Assembly: GCF_964656455.1 (NCBI RefSeq)
Contig: NC_135714.1
Span: 164,874,243 to 164,938,242 of the forward strand
Direction of reading: 5' to 3'
DNA from: Halichoerus grypus
Lineage: Eukaryota > Chordata > Mammalia > Carnivora > Phocidae
Length of the DNA stretch: 64,000 bases
Positions within the stretch are counted from its first letter, which is position 1; the number at the start of each line of letters is the position of its first letter. Shown piece after piece: positions 1-9,270 of this stretch. The notes under the pieces are model-generated. The model saw only the letters and a program-made list of their open reading frames with translations, was not told where the DNA came from and searched no databases. The translations under genes were made by a program, and so were the position numbers.

Positions 1-119
1 AAGAGGTGAGTCGACAGCAGCCTTCCTTCCAGGCCTGCTTCTCACTCCGAGTTACGTTTAGGTTCCATTTCTCATGCTTTCACAAAAACACACAACAGAT
101 GAAGTGCACGCTCAGGAAG
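1..119 (+). repeat. end of A-type monomer (partial at window start)
   Basis: This is the back part of the A monomer that begins at 5230 in the phase of the next unit. It corresponds to 5341-5459. The front part lies outside the window. Confidence 0.85.
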
Positions 120-347
120 GGCGATCTTTGCTGAGGCACGGGTTCTCTACAGTTTTGTTCCTTTGCGTTGCGTGGATGGCACTGAGGACTCCACGCACAC
201 ACGGGAGAGCCGATCTAGTTTCCCGAAACAAGAGTTGAGTCCATAGAGGGCTTCTGCCCATGCTTATTTCTCCCTCCGAATTCGGCTGGGACTCCTTCCC
301 CAGGTTTGCACTCAAGCAGACTTGAAAATGCTGCCACCCTGTGGAGA
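120..347 (+). repeat. D-type satellite monomer (228 bp)
   Basis: One D monomer occurs per unit. It starts with a GGCGATC box, aligns with the GGTCGACGG start of A monomers, and keeps the TTCTCTACAG block 30 bases in. It is the most diverged monomer type. Its counterpart in the second half of the unit is missing (see the truncated A at 2396). Confidence 0.8.
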
Positions 348-576
348 GGCGAACGAGCTGAAGCTGGGCTTCTTGAGCGGCTTCTTTCTGCCAAATCAGT
401 GTGGAGCCCTTAGCATTCCTATGCACACATGGAGCCGAAGTGTTAGCTTCAGGTAACAAGAGCTGAGTCGAGAGGAGCCTTCTGGCCCGGACTCCTTCTC
501 CCTCGGTTTCACGTAAGGAACCCGTTCCTCAGGCTCTCACCCACGGTAGCCTGGAAAGTGCTTCCTCCCTCAGAGA
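348..576 (+). repeat. C-type satellite monomer, copy 1 (229 bp)
   Basis: It starts with GGCGAACGAGCTG and closely matches the second C monomer at 2459, including the shared AGTGTTAGCTTCAGGTA block. C follows D in this half. Confidence 0.85.
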
Positions 577-1030
577 GGTGGATGGTAGCTAAAGCACGGC
601 TTCTCTACCGTGTTGTTTCTTCCAGGGAGAACGCTAGCGATTAGATTTCCATGCAAAAGTAGGGCCGCAGTGCTAGCTAAATGAAACACACGGGGAGTCG
701 TCTTCTGCCTTTTGCTGGGGCCTGAGTCTCACTCGCAGAAACTTTGGACTCCCTTGCAGTCCTCTCATGCACGCACACAACCAAATGCTTCCACCCTCAG
801 GAGCGGCTGTTTGAGCTGAAGCACGGATTCTCTACCGTGTTTTTCCTTTGAGTTAGGTGGCTGTCTTTCAGCCTGCACACACACCCAGGGCAACGGTACT
901 AGCCCCATAACCATGATGTGAGTTGAGAGCTGCCTTCTGTACCGGCCTGTCTCTCCCCCGATTTTACAAAATGGAAAATGTCCCCAGGCTCTCAGCCACA
1001 GTACACCCTAAACTGCTTCGCCCACAGAGA
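577..1030 (+). repeat. AB dimer 1 (454 bp)
   Basis: A starts at 577 (GGTGGATGGTAGCTAAAGC) and B at 800 (GGAGCGGCTG). A and B align with each other as diverged ~228-bp repeats: each has a TCTCTAC block, a GAGTTAG block, a CTAGC block and a CCCAGGCTCT-like block at similar spacing. Confidence 0.9.
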
Positions 1031-1485
1031 GGTCGACGGTAGCTAAAGCACGGTTTCTCTACTGTGTAGTTTCTTCGAGTTCGAACGCTAGCTCTTAGAC
1101 TTCCATGCAAATGTGGGGCTGCCGTGCTAGCTTGGTAAAACACATGGGGAGTCGTGTTCTGCCTTTCGCTGGGGCCTGAGTCTCACTCGCAAAATGCTTT
1201 GGACTCCCTTGCAGTGCTCTCACGCACGCACACAACAAAAGGCTTCCACCCTTAGGAGCAGCTGTTTTACCTGCAGCTCGGATTCCCTACCGAGTTTTTC
1301 CTTCGAGTTAAGTGGCTGTCTTTAAGCCTGCACACACCCACGGGGCAACGGAACTAGCCCCTTAAGCATGTAGTGAGTTGAGAGCTGCCTTCTGTACCGG
1401 ACTGTCTCTCCCCCTATATTCCGAAATGGAAACCGTCCCCAGGCTGCCAGCCACAGTACACCCTAAACTGCTTCGCCCACACAGA
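1031..1485 (+). repeat. AB dimer 2 (455 bp)
   Basis: A at 1031, B at 1255. This A is the only one whose ATGCAAAA box reads ATGCAAAT (1105-1112), a perfect octamer motif. The sites at 1068 and 1082 vary between array units in all four combinations. Confidence 0.9.
1105..1112 (+). promoter_or_regulatory. octamer-like ATGCAAAT in an A monomer (unit 1 copy)
   Basis: A perfect match to the POU/Oct octamer. Most other A monomers read ATGCAAAA here. One occurs at this offset in each unit. An eight-base match is weak evidence and no function is claimed. Confidence 0.3.
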
Positions 1486-1939
1486 GGTCGACGGTAGCTA
1501 AAGCACGGCTTCTCTACAGTGTTGTTTCTTCGACTTAGAACGCTAGCTATTAGACTTCCCTGAAAAGTGGCGCTGCCGTGCTAGCTTGATGAAACACATG
1601 GGGAGTGGTGTTCTGCCTTTCGCTGGGGCCTGAGTCTCACTCGCAGAAAGCTTTGGACTCCCTTGCAGTGCTCTCACGCACGCACACAACAAAATGCTTC
1701 CACCCTCAGGAGCAGCTGTTTTACCTGCAGCACAGGCTCTCTACCGAGTTTTTCCTTCGAGTTAGGTGGCTGTGTTTAAGCCTGCACACACACCCTGGGC
1801 AACGGTAGTAGCCCCATAACCATGATGTGAGTTGAGAGCTGCCTTCTGTGCCGGCCTGTCCCTCCACCGATATTATGGTATTGAAACCGTCCCAGGGCTC
1901 CCAACCTCGGTACACCCTAAACTGCTTCGCCCTCAGAGA
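1486..1939 (+). repeat. AB dimer 3 (454 bp)
   Basis: A at 1486, B at 1709. Diagnostic bases of this A are AGTGGTG near 1603 and CGCAGAAAGC near 1642. Both appear in the wrong monomer in unit 6, so this dimer is the likely donor of that conversion. Confidence 0.9.
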
Positions 1940-2395
1940 GGTCGACGGTAGCTAAAGCACGGTTTCTCTACAGTGTTGTTTCTTCGACTTAGAAAGCTAA
2001 CTATCAGACTTCCATGCAAAAGTGGGGCCGCAGTATTAGATTCATGGAGCAAGTGGGGAGTCGTGTTCTGGCTTCTTCTGGGGCCTGGGTCTCACAAGGA
2101 AAATGCTTTTGGACTCACTTGCTGTGCACTCCCGCATGCACACCACACAATGCGTCCACCCTGAGGCATGGCTCTTTTAGCCGAAGCAGGAATTCTCTAC
2201 AGAGTTGTTCCTTTGAGTTAGGCGGTTGGCTTATGGCCTGCAGGAACACACGGGGCAAGGGTACTGGCCTCATAAACAAGAGGTGAGTTGAGAGCTGCCT
2301 TCCGCACCGGCCTGTTTCTCACTCCATTTCACGTATGGGACCCTTTCCCCGGTCTCTCATACACGAACACTATACAACTCCTGCGGCTTCAGGAA
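1940..2395 (+). repeat. AB dimer 4 (456 bp)
   Basis: A at 1940, B at 2165. It is far more similar to dimer 8 (4774-5229) than to its neighbours, sharing for example the CATGGAGCAAGTGGGGAG block and the GAGGCATGGCTCTTTTAGCC block. This is the main evidence that the unit is a duplicated 11-monomer block. Confidence 0.9.
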
Positions 2396-2458
2396 CTGCA
2401 ATGTTAGCTAAAGCGCAGTAAAGCTACAGCATTGATTCTTGGTGTTAGTAGTCTGGTA
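2396..2458 (+). repeat. truncated A-type monomer (63 bp)
   Basis: Only the first ~63 bases of this A remain, up to TTAGTAGTCTGG. It matches the start of the A at 5230 and then jumps to a C monomer. Compared with the first half, about 395 bases (the rest of A and all of D) are absent. An AGGC at the junction (2458-2461) occurs near both broken ends. Confidence 0.82.
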
Positions 2459-2685
2459 GGCGAATGAGCTGCACCTGGGATTCTTGACAGGCTTGTTTCT
2501 TCCCAGTCAGTGTCGAGCACATAGCATTCCAAGCACACATGGAGCAGTAGTGTTAGCTTCAGGTAGCAAGAGCTGAGTCCAGAGGTGCCTTCTGCCCGGA
2601 CCTATTTCTCCCTTGGTTTCACGTATGGAACCCGTTCCCCAGGCTCTCAGCCACGGTACTCCGTGTAATACTTCCTCCATCTAGA
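2459..2685 (+). repeat. C-type satellite monomer, copy 2 (227 bp)
   Basis: Counterpart of the C at 348. It is preceded directly by the truncated A rather than by D. Confidence 0.85.
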
Positions 2686-3140
2686 GGTCGACGGTAGCTA
2701 AAGCAGGGTTTCTCTACAGTGTTGTTTCTTCGAGTTAGAACACTAGCTGTTAGACTTCCATGCAAAAGTGGGGCTGCCGTGCTAGCGTGATGAAACACAT
2801 GGGGAGTCGTGTTCTGCCTTCTGCTGGGGCCTGAGGCTCACTCACAAAAAGCTTTGGACTCCCTTGCAGGGCTCTCATGCACGCACACAACATAATGCTT
2901 CCACCTTCAAGAGCGGCTCTTTTAGCTGAAGCATGGATTCTCCAGCGAGTTTTTCCTTCGAGTTAGGCGGTTTTCATGAAGCCTGCACACACACCCGGGG
3001 CAACGGTACTAGCCCCATAACCATGGTGTGAGTTGAGAGCTGCCTTCTCTCCGGGCTGTCTCTCCCTCGATTTTAGGAAACGGAACCCGTCCCCAGGCTC
3101 TCACCCACCGTACACCCTAAACTGCTTCCTCCCACACAGA
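2686..3140 (+). repeat. AB dimer 5 (455 bp)
   Basis: A at 2686, B near 2910. The first AB dimer of the second half; positional counterpart of dimer 1. Confidence 0.88.
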
Positions 3141-3191
3141 GGTCGTCGGTAGCTAAAGCACGGTTTCTCTTCAGTGTTGTTTCTCCGAGTT

Positions 3192-3207
3192 AGAACGCTT
3201 GCTATTA
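3192..3207 (+). repeat. L1 target-site duplication, left copy (unit 1)
   Basis: AGAACGCTTGCTATTA, 16 bp, sits inside an A monomer where other dimers read AGAACGCTAGCTATTA. The base step TT/AGAA at its left end fits the loose TT/AAAA preference of the L1 endonuclease. Confidence 0.93.
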
Positions 3208-3436
3208 ATGTCCACAATAGCCAAACTGTGGAAAGAGCCAAGATGTCCACCAACAGATGAATGGATAAAGAAGAGGGGGTACATATATATATATATATAC
3301 AATGGAATATTATGCAGCCATCAAAAGGAATGAGATCTTGCCCTCTGCAACGACGTGGATGGAACTGGAGGGTCTCATGCTGAGCGAAATAAGTCAAACA
3401 GAGAAAGACATGTATCATATGACCTCACTGATATGA
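3208..3436 (+). pseudogene. L1 ORF2 C-terminal remnant, unit 1 (frame broken by TA tract)
   Basis: In a full L1, ORF2 encodes the endonuclease and reverse transcriptase; only the extreme C-terminus beyond the reverse transcriptase domain survives here, about 74 codons. The segment before the TA tract reads STIAKLWKEPRCPPTDEWIKK. The segment after it reads MEYYAAIKRNEILPSATTWM and onward to SLI and the stop. With 10 TA repeats the two segments are in different frames. There is no start of its own and no promoter, so I regard it as dead. Confidence 0.9.
3280..3299. repeat. (TA)n microsatellite inside the L1 (unit 1 copy)
   Basis: 20 nt with a C in the second repeat. Repeat number per unit in order: 10 (interrupted), 10 (interrupted), 9, 9, 8, 8, 10, 11, 11, 10, 13, 10. 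These numbers account for every length difference between units. Confidence 0.95.
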
Positions 3437-3478
3437 GGAATTCTTAATCTCAGGAAACAAACTGAGGGTTGCTGGAGT

Positions 3479-3503
3479 GGGGGCTGGGGTGGGAGGGATG
3501 GGG
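3479..3503 (+). other. G-quadruplex-type motif 1 in L1 3' UTR (unit 1 copy)
   Basis: Five G-runs of 3-5 bases separated by CT, T, A and AT fit the four-run G3+ rule with very short loops. The motif is present in every unit at the equivalent place (shift by TA length). Confidence 0.7.
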
Positions 3504-3736
3504 TCACTGGGTGTTGGACACTGGGGAGGGTATGTGTTCTGGTAAGCGCTGTGAATTGTGCAAGACTGTTGAATCTCAGATCTGTACCTCTGAAACAAAT
3601 AATGCAATATATGTTAAGAAAGAAAAAAAGAAGAAGAAGAATGTAGCAGGAGGGGAAGAATGAAGGGGGGAAAATCGGAGGGGGAAAAGAACCATGAGAG
3701 ACGATGGACTCTGAAAAACAAACTGAGGGTTCTAGA

Positions 3737-3759
3737 GGGGAGGGGGGTGGGAGGATGGG
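3737..3759 (+). other. G-quadruplex-type motif 2 in L1 3' UTR (unit 1 copy)
   Basis: G-runs of 4, 6, 3 and 3 with loops A, T and AGGAT. A conserved G-rich polypurine tract is an established feature of mammalian L1 3' UTRs. Present in every unit. Confidence 0.7.
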
Positions 3760-3884
3760 TTAGCCTGGTGATGGGTATTGAGCAGGGCACGATCTGCATG
3801 GAGCACTGGGTGATATGCACAAACAATGAATCATGGAACACTATATCTAAAACTAATGATGTAATGTACGGGGATTAACGTAAC

Positions 3885-3890
3885 AATAAA
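3885..3890 (+). promoter_or_regulatory. L1 polyadenylation signal AATAAA (unit 1 copy)
   Basis: AATAAA lies about 25 bases before the element's end and is followed by the AAT-rich tail, the normal place for the L1 poly(A) signal. It recurs in each unit. Whether satellite transcripts would use it is unknown. Confidence 0.6.
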
Positions 3891-3897
3891 AACATTT

Positions 3898-3914
3898 AAT
3901 AATAATAATAATAA
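3898..3914 (+). repeat. (AAT)n tail of the L1 (unit 1 copy)
   Basis: Five AAT repeats and AA directly before the right target-site copy. This is the degenerated or patterned poly(A) tail of the insertion. I see no length change in it between units, in contrast to the TA tract. Confidence 0.85.
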
Positions 3915-3930
3915 AGAACGCTTGCTATTA
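3915..3930 (+). repeat. L1 target-site duplication, right copy (unit 1)
   Basis: The same 16 bases follow the element's A-rich tail, after which the A monomer continues with GACTTCCATGC. The match is perfect, and the same arrangement is present in all units. Confidence 0.93.
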
Positions 3931-4318
3931 GACTTCCATGCAAAAGTGGGGCCGCAGTGCTAGCTTCATGAAACAAGTGGGGAGTCGTGTTCTGTCTTCT
4001 GCCGGGGCCTGAGTCCCACACGGAAAATGGGTCTGGACTCCCTTGCAGTGCTCTCACGCACGCCCACGACAAAATGCTGCCACCCTCAGGAGCAGCTGTT
4101 TTACCTGCAGCACAGGCTCTCAACCGAGTTTTTCCTTCGAGTTAGGTGGCTGTGTTTAAGCCTGCACACACACCCTGGGCAATGGTACTAGCCCCATAAC
4201 CATGATGTGATTTGAGAGCTGCCTTCTGTACCGGCCTGTCTCTCCCCGATATTACGATATTGAAACCGTCCCAGGGCTCTCAGCCACAGTACACCCTAAA
4301 CTGCTTCGCCCACACAGA

Positions 4319-4773
4319 GGTCGACGGTAGCTAAAGCACGGCTTCTCTACAGTGTTGTTTCTTCGAGTTAGAACGCTAGCTATTAGACTTCCATGCAAAA
4401 GTGGGGCTGCCGTGCTAGCGTGATGAAACACATGGGGAGTCGTGTTCTGCCTTTCGCTGGGGCCTGAGTCTCACTCGCAAAAAGCTTTGGACTCCCTTGC
4501 AGTGCTCTCAGGCACGCACACAACAAAATGCTTGCACCCTCAGGAGCAGCTCTTTTACCTGCAGCACAGGCTCTCTACCGAGTTTTTCCTTCGAGTTAGG
4601 TGGCTGTGTTTAAGCCTGCACACACCCACGGGGCAACGGAACTAGCCCCATAACCATGTAGTGAGTTCAGATCTGCCTTATGTGCCAGCCTGTCTCTCCC
4701 CCGATATGATGAAATGGAAACCGTCCCCAGGCTCTCAGCCACAGTACACCCTAAACTGCTTCGCCCACAGAGA
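4319..4773 (+). repeat. AB dimer 7 (455 bp)
   Basis: A at 4319, B at 4543. Positional counterpart of dimer 3. In unit 6 the corresponding dimer carries the two donor bases of dimer 3. Confidence 0.9.
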
Positions 4774-5229
4774 GGTCGACGGTAGCTAAAGCACGGTTTC
4801 TCTACAGTGTTGTTTCTCCGAGTTAGAAAGCTAGCTGTTAGACTTCCATGCAAAAGTGGGGCCGCAGTCCTAGCTTCATGGAGCAAGTGGGGAGTCGTGT
4901 TCTGGCTTCTTCCGGGGCCTGGGTCTCACAAGGAAAATGCTTTTGGACTCACTTGCAGTGCGCTCACGCATGCACACAGCAAAATGCGTCCACCCTGAGG
5001 CATGGCTCTTTTAGCCGAAGCAGGAATTCCCTACAGAGTTGTTCCTTTGAGTTAGGTGGTTGGCTTTAGGCCTGCAGGCACCCCCGGGGCAAGGGCACTA
5101 GCCTCATCAACCAGAGGTGACTTGAGAGCTGCCTTCCGCACCGGCCTGTTTCTCACTCCATTTCACGCCTGGGACCCTTTCCCCGGTCTCTCGTACACGA
5201 GCAGGGTCAAATTCCTCCTGCTTCAGGAA
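4774..5229 (+). repeat. AB dimer 8 (456 bp)
   Basis: A at 4774, B at 4999. Close paralogue of dimer 4. It ends the second half of the unit. Confidence 0.9.
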
Positions 5230-5459
5230 CGGCAATGTTAACTCAAGCGCAGTCACTCGAGAGGATTGATTCTTGGTGTTAGTAGCCTGGGAACTAGGCA
5301 TCCAGGCACACAGGGTACAGCAGTGCTAATCTCCTCAAACAAGAGGTGAGTCGACAGCAGCCTTCCTTCCAGGCCTGCTTCTCACTCCGAGTTACGTTTA
5401 GGTTCCATTTCTCATGCTTTCACAAAAACACACAACAGATGAAGTGCACGCTCAGGAAG
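5230..5459 (+). repeat. complete A-type monomer opening the first half (230 bp)
   Basis: Starts with GGCAATGTTAACTCAAGC and spans the unit boundary used here (5341). It is followed by D at 5460. It is the intact form of the A truncated at 2396. Confidence 0.82.
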
Positions 5460-8400
5460 GGCGATCTTTGCTGAGGCACGGGTTCTCTACAGTTTTGTTC
5501 CTTTGCGTTGCGTGGATGGCACTGAGGACTCCACGCACACACGGGAGAGCCGATCTAGTTTCCCGAAACAAGAGTTGAGTCCATAGGGGGCTTCTGCCCA
5601 TGCTTATTTCTCCCTCCGAATTCGGCTGGGACTCCTTCCCCAGGTTTGCACTCAAGCAGACTTGAAAATGCTGCCACCCTGTGGAGAGGCGAACGAGCTG
5701 AAGCTGGGCTTCTTGAGCGGCTTCTTTCTGCCAAATCAGTGTGGAGCCCTTAGCATTCCTATGCACACATGGAGCCGAAGTGTTAGCTTCAGGTAACAAG
5801 AGCTGAGTCGAGAGGAGCCTTCTGGCCCGGACTCCTTCTCCCTCGGTTTCACGTAAGGAACCCGTTCCTCAGGCTCTCACCCACGGTAGCCTGGAAAGTG
5901 CTTCCTCCCTCAGAGAGGTGGATGGTAGCTAAAGCACGGTTTCTCTACCGTGTTGTTTCTTCCAGGGAGAACGCTAGCGATTAGATTTCCATGCAAAAGT
6001 AGGGCCGCAGTGCTAGCTAAATGAAACACACGGGGAGTCGTCTTCTGCCTTTTGCTGGGGCCTGAGTCTCACTCGCAGAAACTTTGGACTCCCTTGCAGT
6101 CCTCTCATGCACGCACACAACCAAATGCTTCCACCCTCAGGAGCGGCTGTTTGAGCTGAAGCACGGATTCTCTACCGTGTTTTTCCTTTGAGTTAGGTGG
6201 CTGTCTTTCAGCCTGCACACACACCCAGGGCAACGGTACTAGCCCCATAACCATGATGTGAGTTGAGAGCTGCCTTCCGTACCGGCCTGTCTCTCCCCCG
6301 ATTTTACAAAATGGAAAATGTCCCCAGGCTCTCAGCCACAGTACACCCTAAACTGCTTCGCCCACAGAGAGGTCGACGGTAGCTAAAGCACGGTTTCTCT
6401 ACTGTGTCGTTTCTTCGAGTTAGAACGCTAGCTCTTAGACTTCCATGCAAATGTGGGGCTGCCGTGCTAGCTTGGTAAAACACATGGGGAGTCGTGTTCT
6501 GCCTTTCGCTGGGGCCTGAGTCTCACTCGCAAAATGCTTTGGACTCCCTTGCAGTGCTCTCACGCACGCACACAACAAAAGGCTTCCACCCTTAGGAGCA
6601 GCTGTTTTACCTGCAGCTCGGATTCCCTACCGAGTTTTTCCTTCGAGTTAAGTGGCTGTCTTTAAGCCTGCACACACCCACGGGGCAACGGAACTAGCCC
6701 CTTAAGCATGTAGTGAGTTGAGAGCTGCCTTCTGTACCGGACTGTCTCTCCCCCTATATTCCGAAATGGAAACCGTCCCCAGGCTGCCAGCCACAGTACA
6801 CCCTAAACTGCTTCGCCCACACAGAGGTCGACGGTAGCTAAAGCACGGCTTCTCTACAGTGTTGTTTCTTCGACTTAGAACGCTAGCTATTAGACTTCCC
6901 TGAAAAGTGGCGCTGCCGTGCTAGCTTGATGAAACACATGGGGAGTGGTGTTCTGCCTTTCGCTGGGGCCTGAGTCTCACTCGCAGAAAGCTTTGGACTC
7001 CCTTGCAGTGCTCTCACGCACGCACACAACAAAATGCTTCCACCCTCAGGAGCAGCTGTTTTACCTGCAGCACAGGCTCTCTACCGAGTTTTTCCTTCGA
7101 GTTAGGTGGCTGTGTTTAAGCCTGCACACACACCCTGGGCAACGGTAGTAGCCCCATAACCATGATGTGAGTTGAGAGCTGCCTTCTGTGCCGGCCTGTC
7201 CCTCCACCGATATTATGGTATTGAAACCGTCCCAGGGCTCCCAACCTCGGTACACCCTAAACTGCTTCGCCCTCAGAGAGGTCGACGGTAGCTAAAGCAC
7301 GGTTTCTCTACAGTGTTGTTTCTTCGACTTAGAAAGCTAACTATCAGACTTCCATGCAAAAGTGGGGCCGCAGTATTAGATTCATGGAGCAAGTGGGGAG
7401 TCGTGTTCTGGCTTCTTCTGGGGCCTGGGTCTCACAAGGAAAATGCTTTTGGACTCACTTGCTGTGCACTCCCGCATGCACACCACACAAGGCGTCCACC
7501 CTGAGGCATGGCTCTTTTAGCCGAAGCAGGAATTCTCTACAGAGTTGTTCCTTTGAGTTAGGCGGTTGGCTTATGGCCTGCAGGAACACACGGGGCAAGG
7601 GTACTGGCCTCATAAACAAGAGGTGAGTTGAGAGCTGCCTTCCGCACCGGCCTGTTTCTCACTCCATTTCACGTCTGGGACCCTTTCCCCGGTCTCTCAT
7701 ACACGAACACTATACAACTCCTGCGGCTTCAGGAACTGCAATGTTAGCTAAAGCGCAGTAAAGCTACAGCATTGATTCTTGGTGTTAGTAGTCTGGTAGG
7801 CGAATGAGCTGCACCTGGGATTCTTGACAGGCTTGTTTCTTCCCAGTCAGTGTCGAGCACATAGCATTCCAAGCACACATGGAGCAGTAGTGTTAGCTTC
7901 AGGTAGCAAGAGCTGAGTCCAGAGGTGCCTTCTGCCCGGACCTATTTCTCCCTTGGTTTCACGTATGGAACCCGTTCCCCAGGCTCTCAGCCACGGTACT
8001 CCGTGTAATACTTCCTCCATCTAGAGGTCGACGGTAGCTAAAGCAGGGTTTCTCTACAGTGTTGTTTCTTCGAGTTAGAACACTAGCTGTTAGACTTCCA
8101 TGCAAAAGTGGGGCTGCCGTGCTAGCGTGATGAAACACATGGGGAGTCGTGTTCTGCCTTCTGCTGGGGCCTGAGGCTCACTCACAAAAAGCTTTGGACT
8201 CCCTTGCAGGGCTCTCATGCACGCACACAACATAATGCTTCCACCTTCAAGAGCGGCTCTTTTAGCTGAAGCATGGATTCTCCAGCGAGTTTTTCCTTCG
8301 AGTTAGGCGGTTTTCATGAAGCCTGCACACACACCCGGGGCAACGGTACTAGCCCCATAACCATGGTGTGAGTTGAGAGCTGCCTTCTCTCCGGGCTGTC

Positions 8401-8531
8401 TCTCCCTCGATTTTAGGAAACGGAACCCGTCCCCAGGCTCTCACCCACCGTACACCCTAAACTGCTTCCTCCCACACAGAGGTCGTCGGTAGCTAAAGCA
8501 CGGTTTCTCTTCAGTGTTGTTTCTCCGAGTT

Positions 8532-9270
8532 AGAACGCTTGCTATTAATGTCCACAATAGCCAAACTGTGGAAAGAGCCAAGATGTCCACCAACAGATGA
8601 ATGGATAAAGAAGAGGGGGTACATATATATATATATATACAATGGAATATTATGCAGCCATCAAAAGGAATGAGATCTTGCCCTCTGCAACGACGTGGAT
8701 GGAACTGGAGGGTCTCATGCTGAGCGAAATAAGTCAAACAGAGAAAGACATGTATCATATGACCTCACTGATATGAGGAATTCTTAATCTCAGGAAACAA
8801 ACTGAGGGTTGCTGGAGTGGGGGCTGGGGTGGGAGGGATGGGGTCACTGGGTGTTGGACACTGGGGAGGGTATGTGTTCTGGTAAGCGCTGTGAATTGTG
8901 CAAGACTGTTGAATCTCAGATCTGTACCTCTGAAACAAATAATGCAATATATGTTAAGAAAGAAAAAAAGAAGAAGAAGAATGTAGCAGGAGGGGAAGAA
9001 TGAAGGGGGGAAAATCGGAGGGGGAAAAGAACCATGAGAGACGATGGACTCTGAAAAACAAACTGAGGGTTCTAGAGGGGAGGGGGGTGGGAGGATGGGT
9101 TAGCCTGGTGATGGGTATTGAGCAGGGCACGATCTGCATGGAGCACTGGGTGATATGCACAAACAATGAATCATGGAACACTATATCTAAAACTAATGAT
9201 GTAATGTATGGGGATTAACGTAACAATAAAAACATTTAATAATAATAATAATAAAGAACGCTTGCTATTA
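8532..9270 (+). mobile_element. 5'-truncated LINE-1, unit 2
   Basis: Same insertion as in unit 1, carried by unit duplication. TA tract 8620-8639, 10 repeats with the same C interruption as unit 1. It differs from unit 1 by a TATGGGG for TACGGGG change near 9209. Confidence 0.93.
8548..8776 (+). pseudogene. L1 ORF2 C-terminal remnant, unit 2 (frame broken)
   Basis: Frame is broken at the TA tract, as in unit 1. Confidence 0.88.

Larger units (their letters stand above)
3192..3930 (+). mobile_element. 5'-truncated LINE-1, unit 1
   Basis: The 707-bp body (3208-3914) is flanked by the 16-bp target-site copies. It holds the ORF2 3' end to the stop at 3434-3436, then a purine-rich 3' UTR, an AATAAA signal and an (AAT)n tail. 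The part resembling ORF2 spells residues such as KLWKEPRCPP, EYYAAIKRNEI and MLSEISQ, a strongly conserved L1 C-terminus. The 3' UTR wording is that of carnivoran L1s as I remember them. TA tract at 3280-3299, 10 repeats with one C interruption. The element is incapable of movement on its own. Confidence 0.93.
3141..4318 (+). repeat. AB dimer 6, split by the L1 insertion
   Basis: A starts at 3141 and is interrupted after 51 bases by the L1 (3192-3930 including both target-site copies). B starts at 4089. Removing the 723 inserted bases leaves 455, the normal dimer length, so the satellite lost nothing at insertion. Confidence 0.92.
1..5340 (+). repeat. array unit 1 (5340 bp)
   Basis: Complete unit, used here as the reference for offsets. 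Private or rare states: A at 247 (G elsewhere), C at 600 (T elsewhere) and C at 5168 (T elsewhere). It shares G at 250 with units 2 and 3 only, and a C interruption in the TA tract with unit 2 only. At 4511 it has G, like units 5, 6 and 8-12. Outside the L1 it holds only satellite monomers, listed separately below. Confidence 0.97.

Noticed and set aside
112..459. 115-codon open frame on the minus strand, present in every unit
   Set aside because: It crosses the D and C monomers, has no recognisable domain, and its few differences between units are amino-acid changing. Its conservation only mirrors the near identity of the units.
1076..1092. CENP-B-box-like sequence in the A monomers (TTCGAGTTAGAACGC and relatives)
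   Set aside because: The box needs TTCG, an A after four bases and CGGG two bases later. The last four bases read ACGC here, so the essential CGGG is absent.
3208..3914. Two separate L1 3' ends in tandem, suggested by the A- and GA-rich stretch at 3616-3642
   Set aside because: One target-site duplication encloses the whole segment and none flanks the inner A-rich stretch. I recall caniform L1 3' UTRs containing this inner purine-rich region, so one element is simpler.
1005..4760. CCCTAA hexamers, about six per unit, as telomere-like sequence
   Set aside because: Each is a single hexamer inside CACCCTAAACTGC of a B monomer, never repeated in tandem.
1605..5301. Many 60-105 codon frames on both strands with mutually similar products
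   Set aside because: They resemble each other because the A and B monomers are repeats of each other. They overlap on both strands and lack gene signals.
7491..7675. Gene conversion in unit 2 from the monomer near the unit end
   Set aside because: Only the base at 7675 matches the supposed donor and 7491 does not, so a single chance mutation explains it as well.
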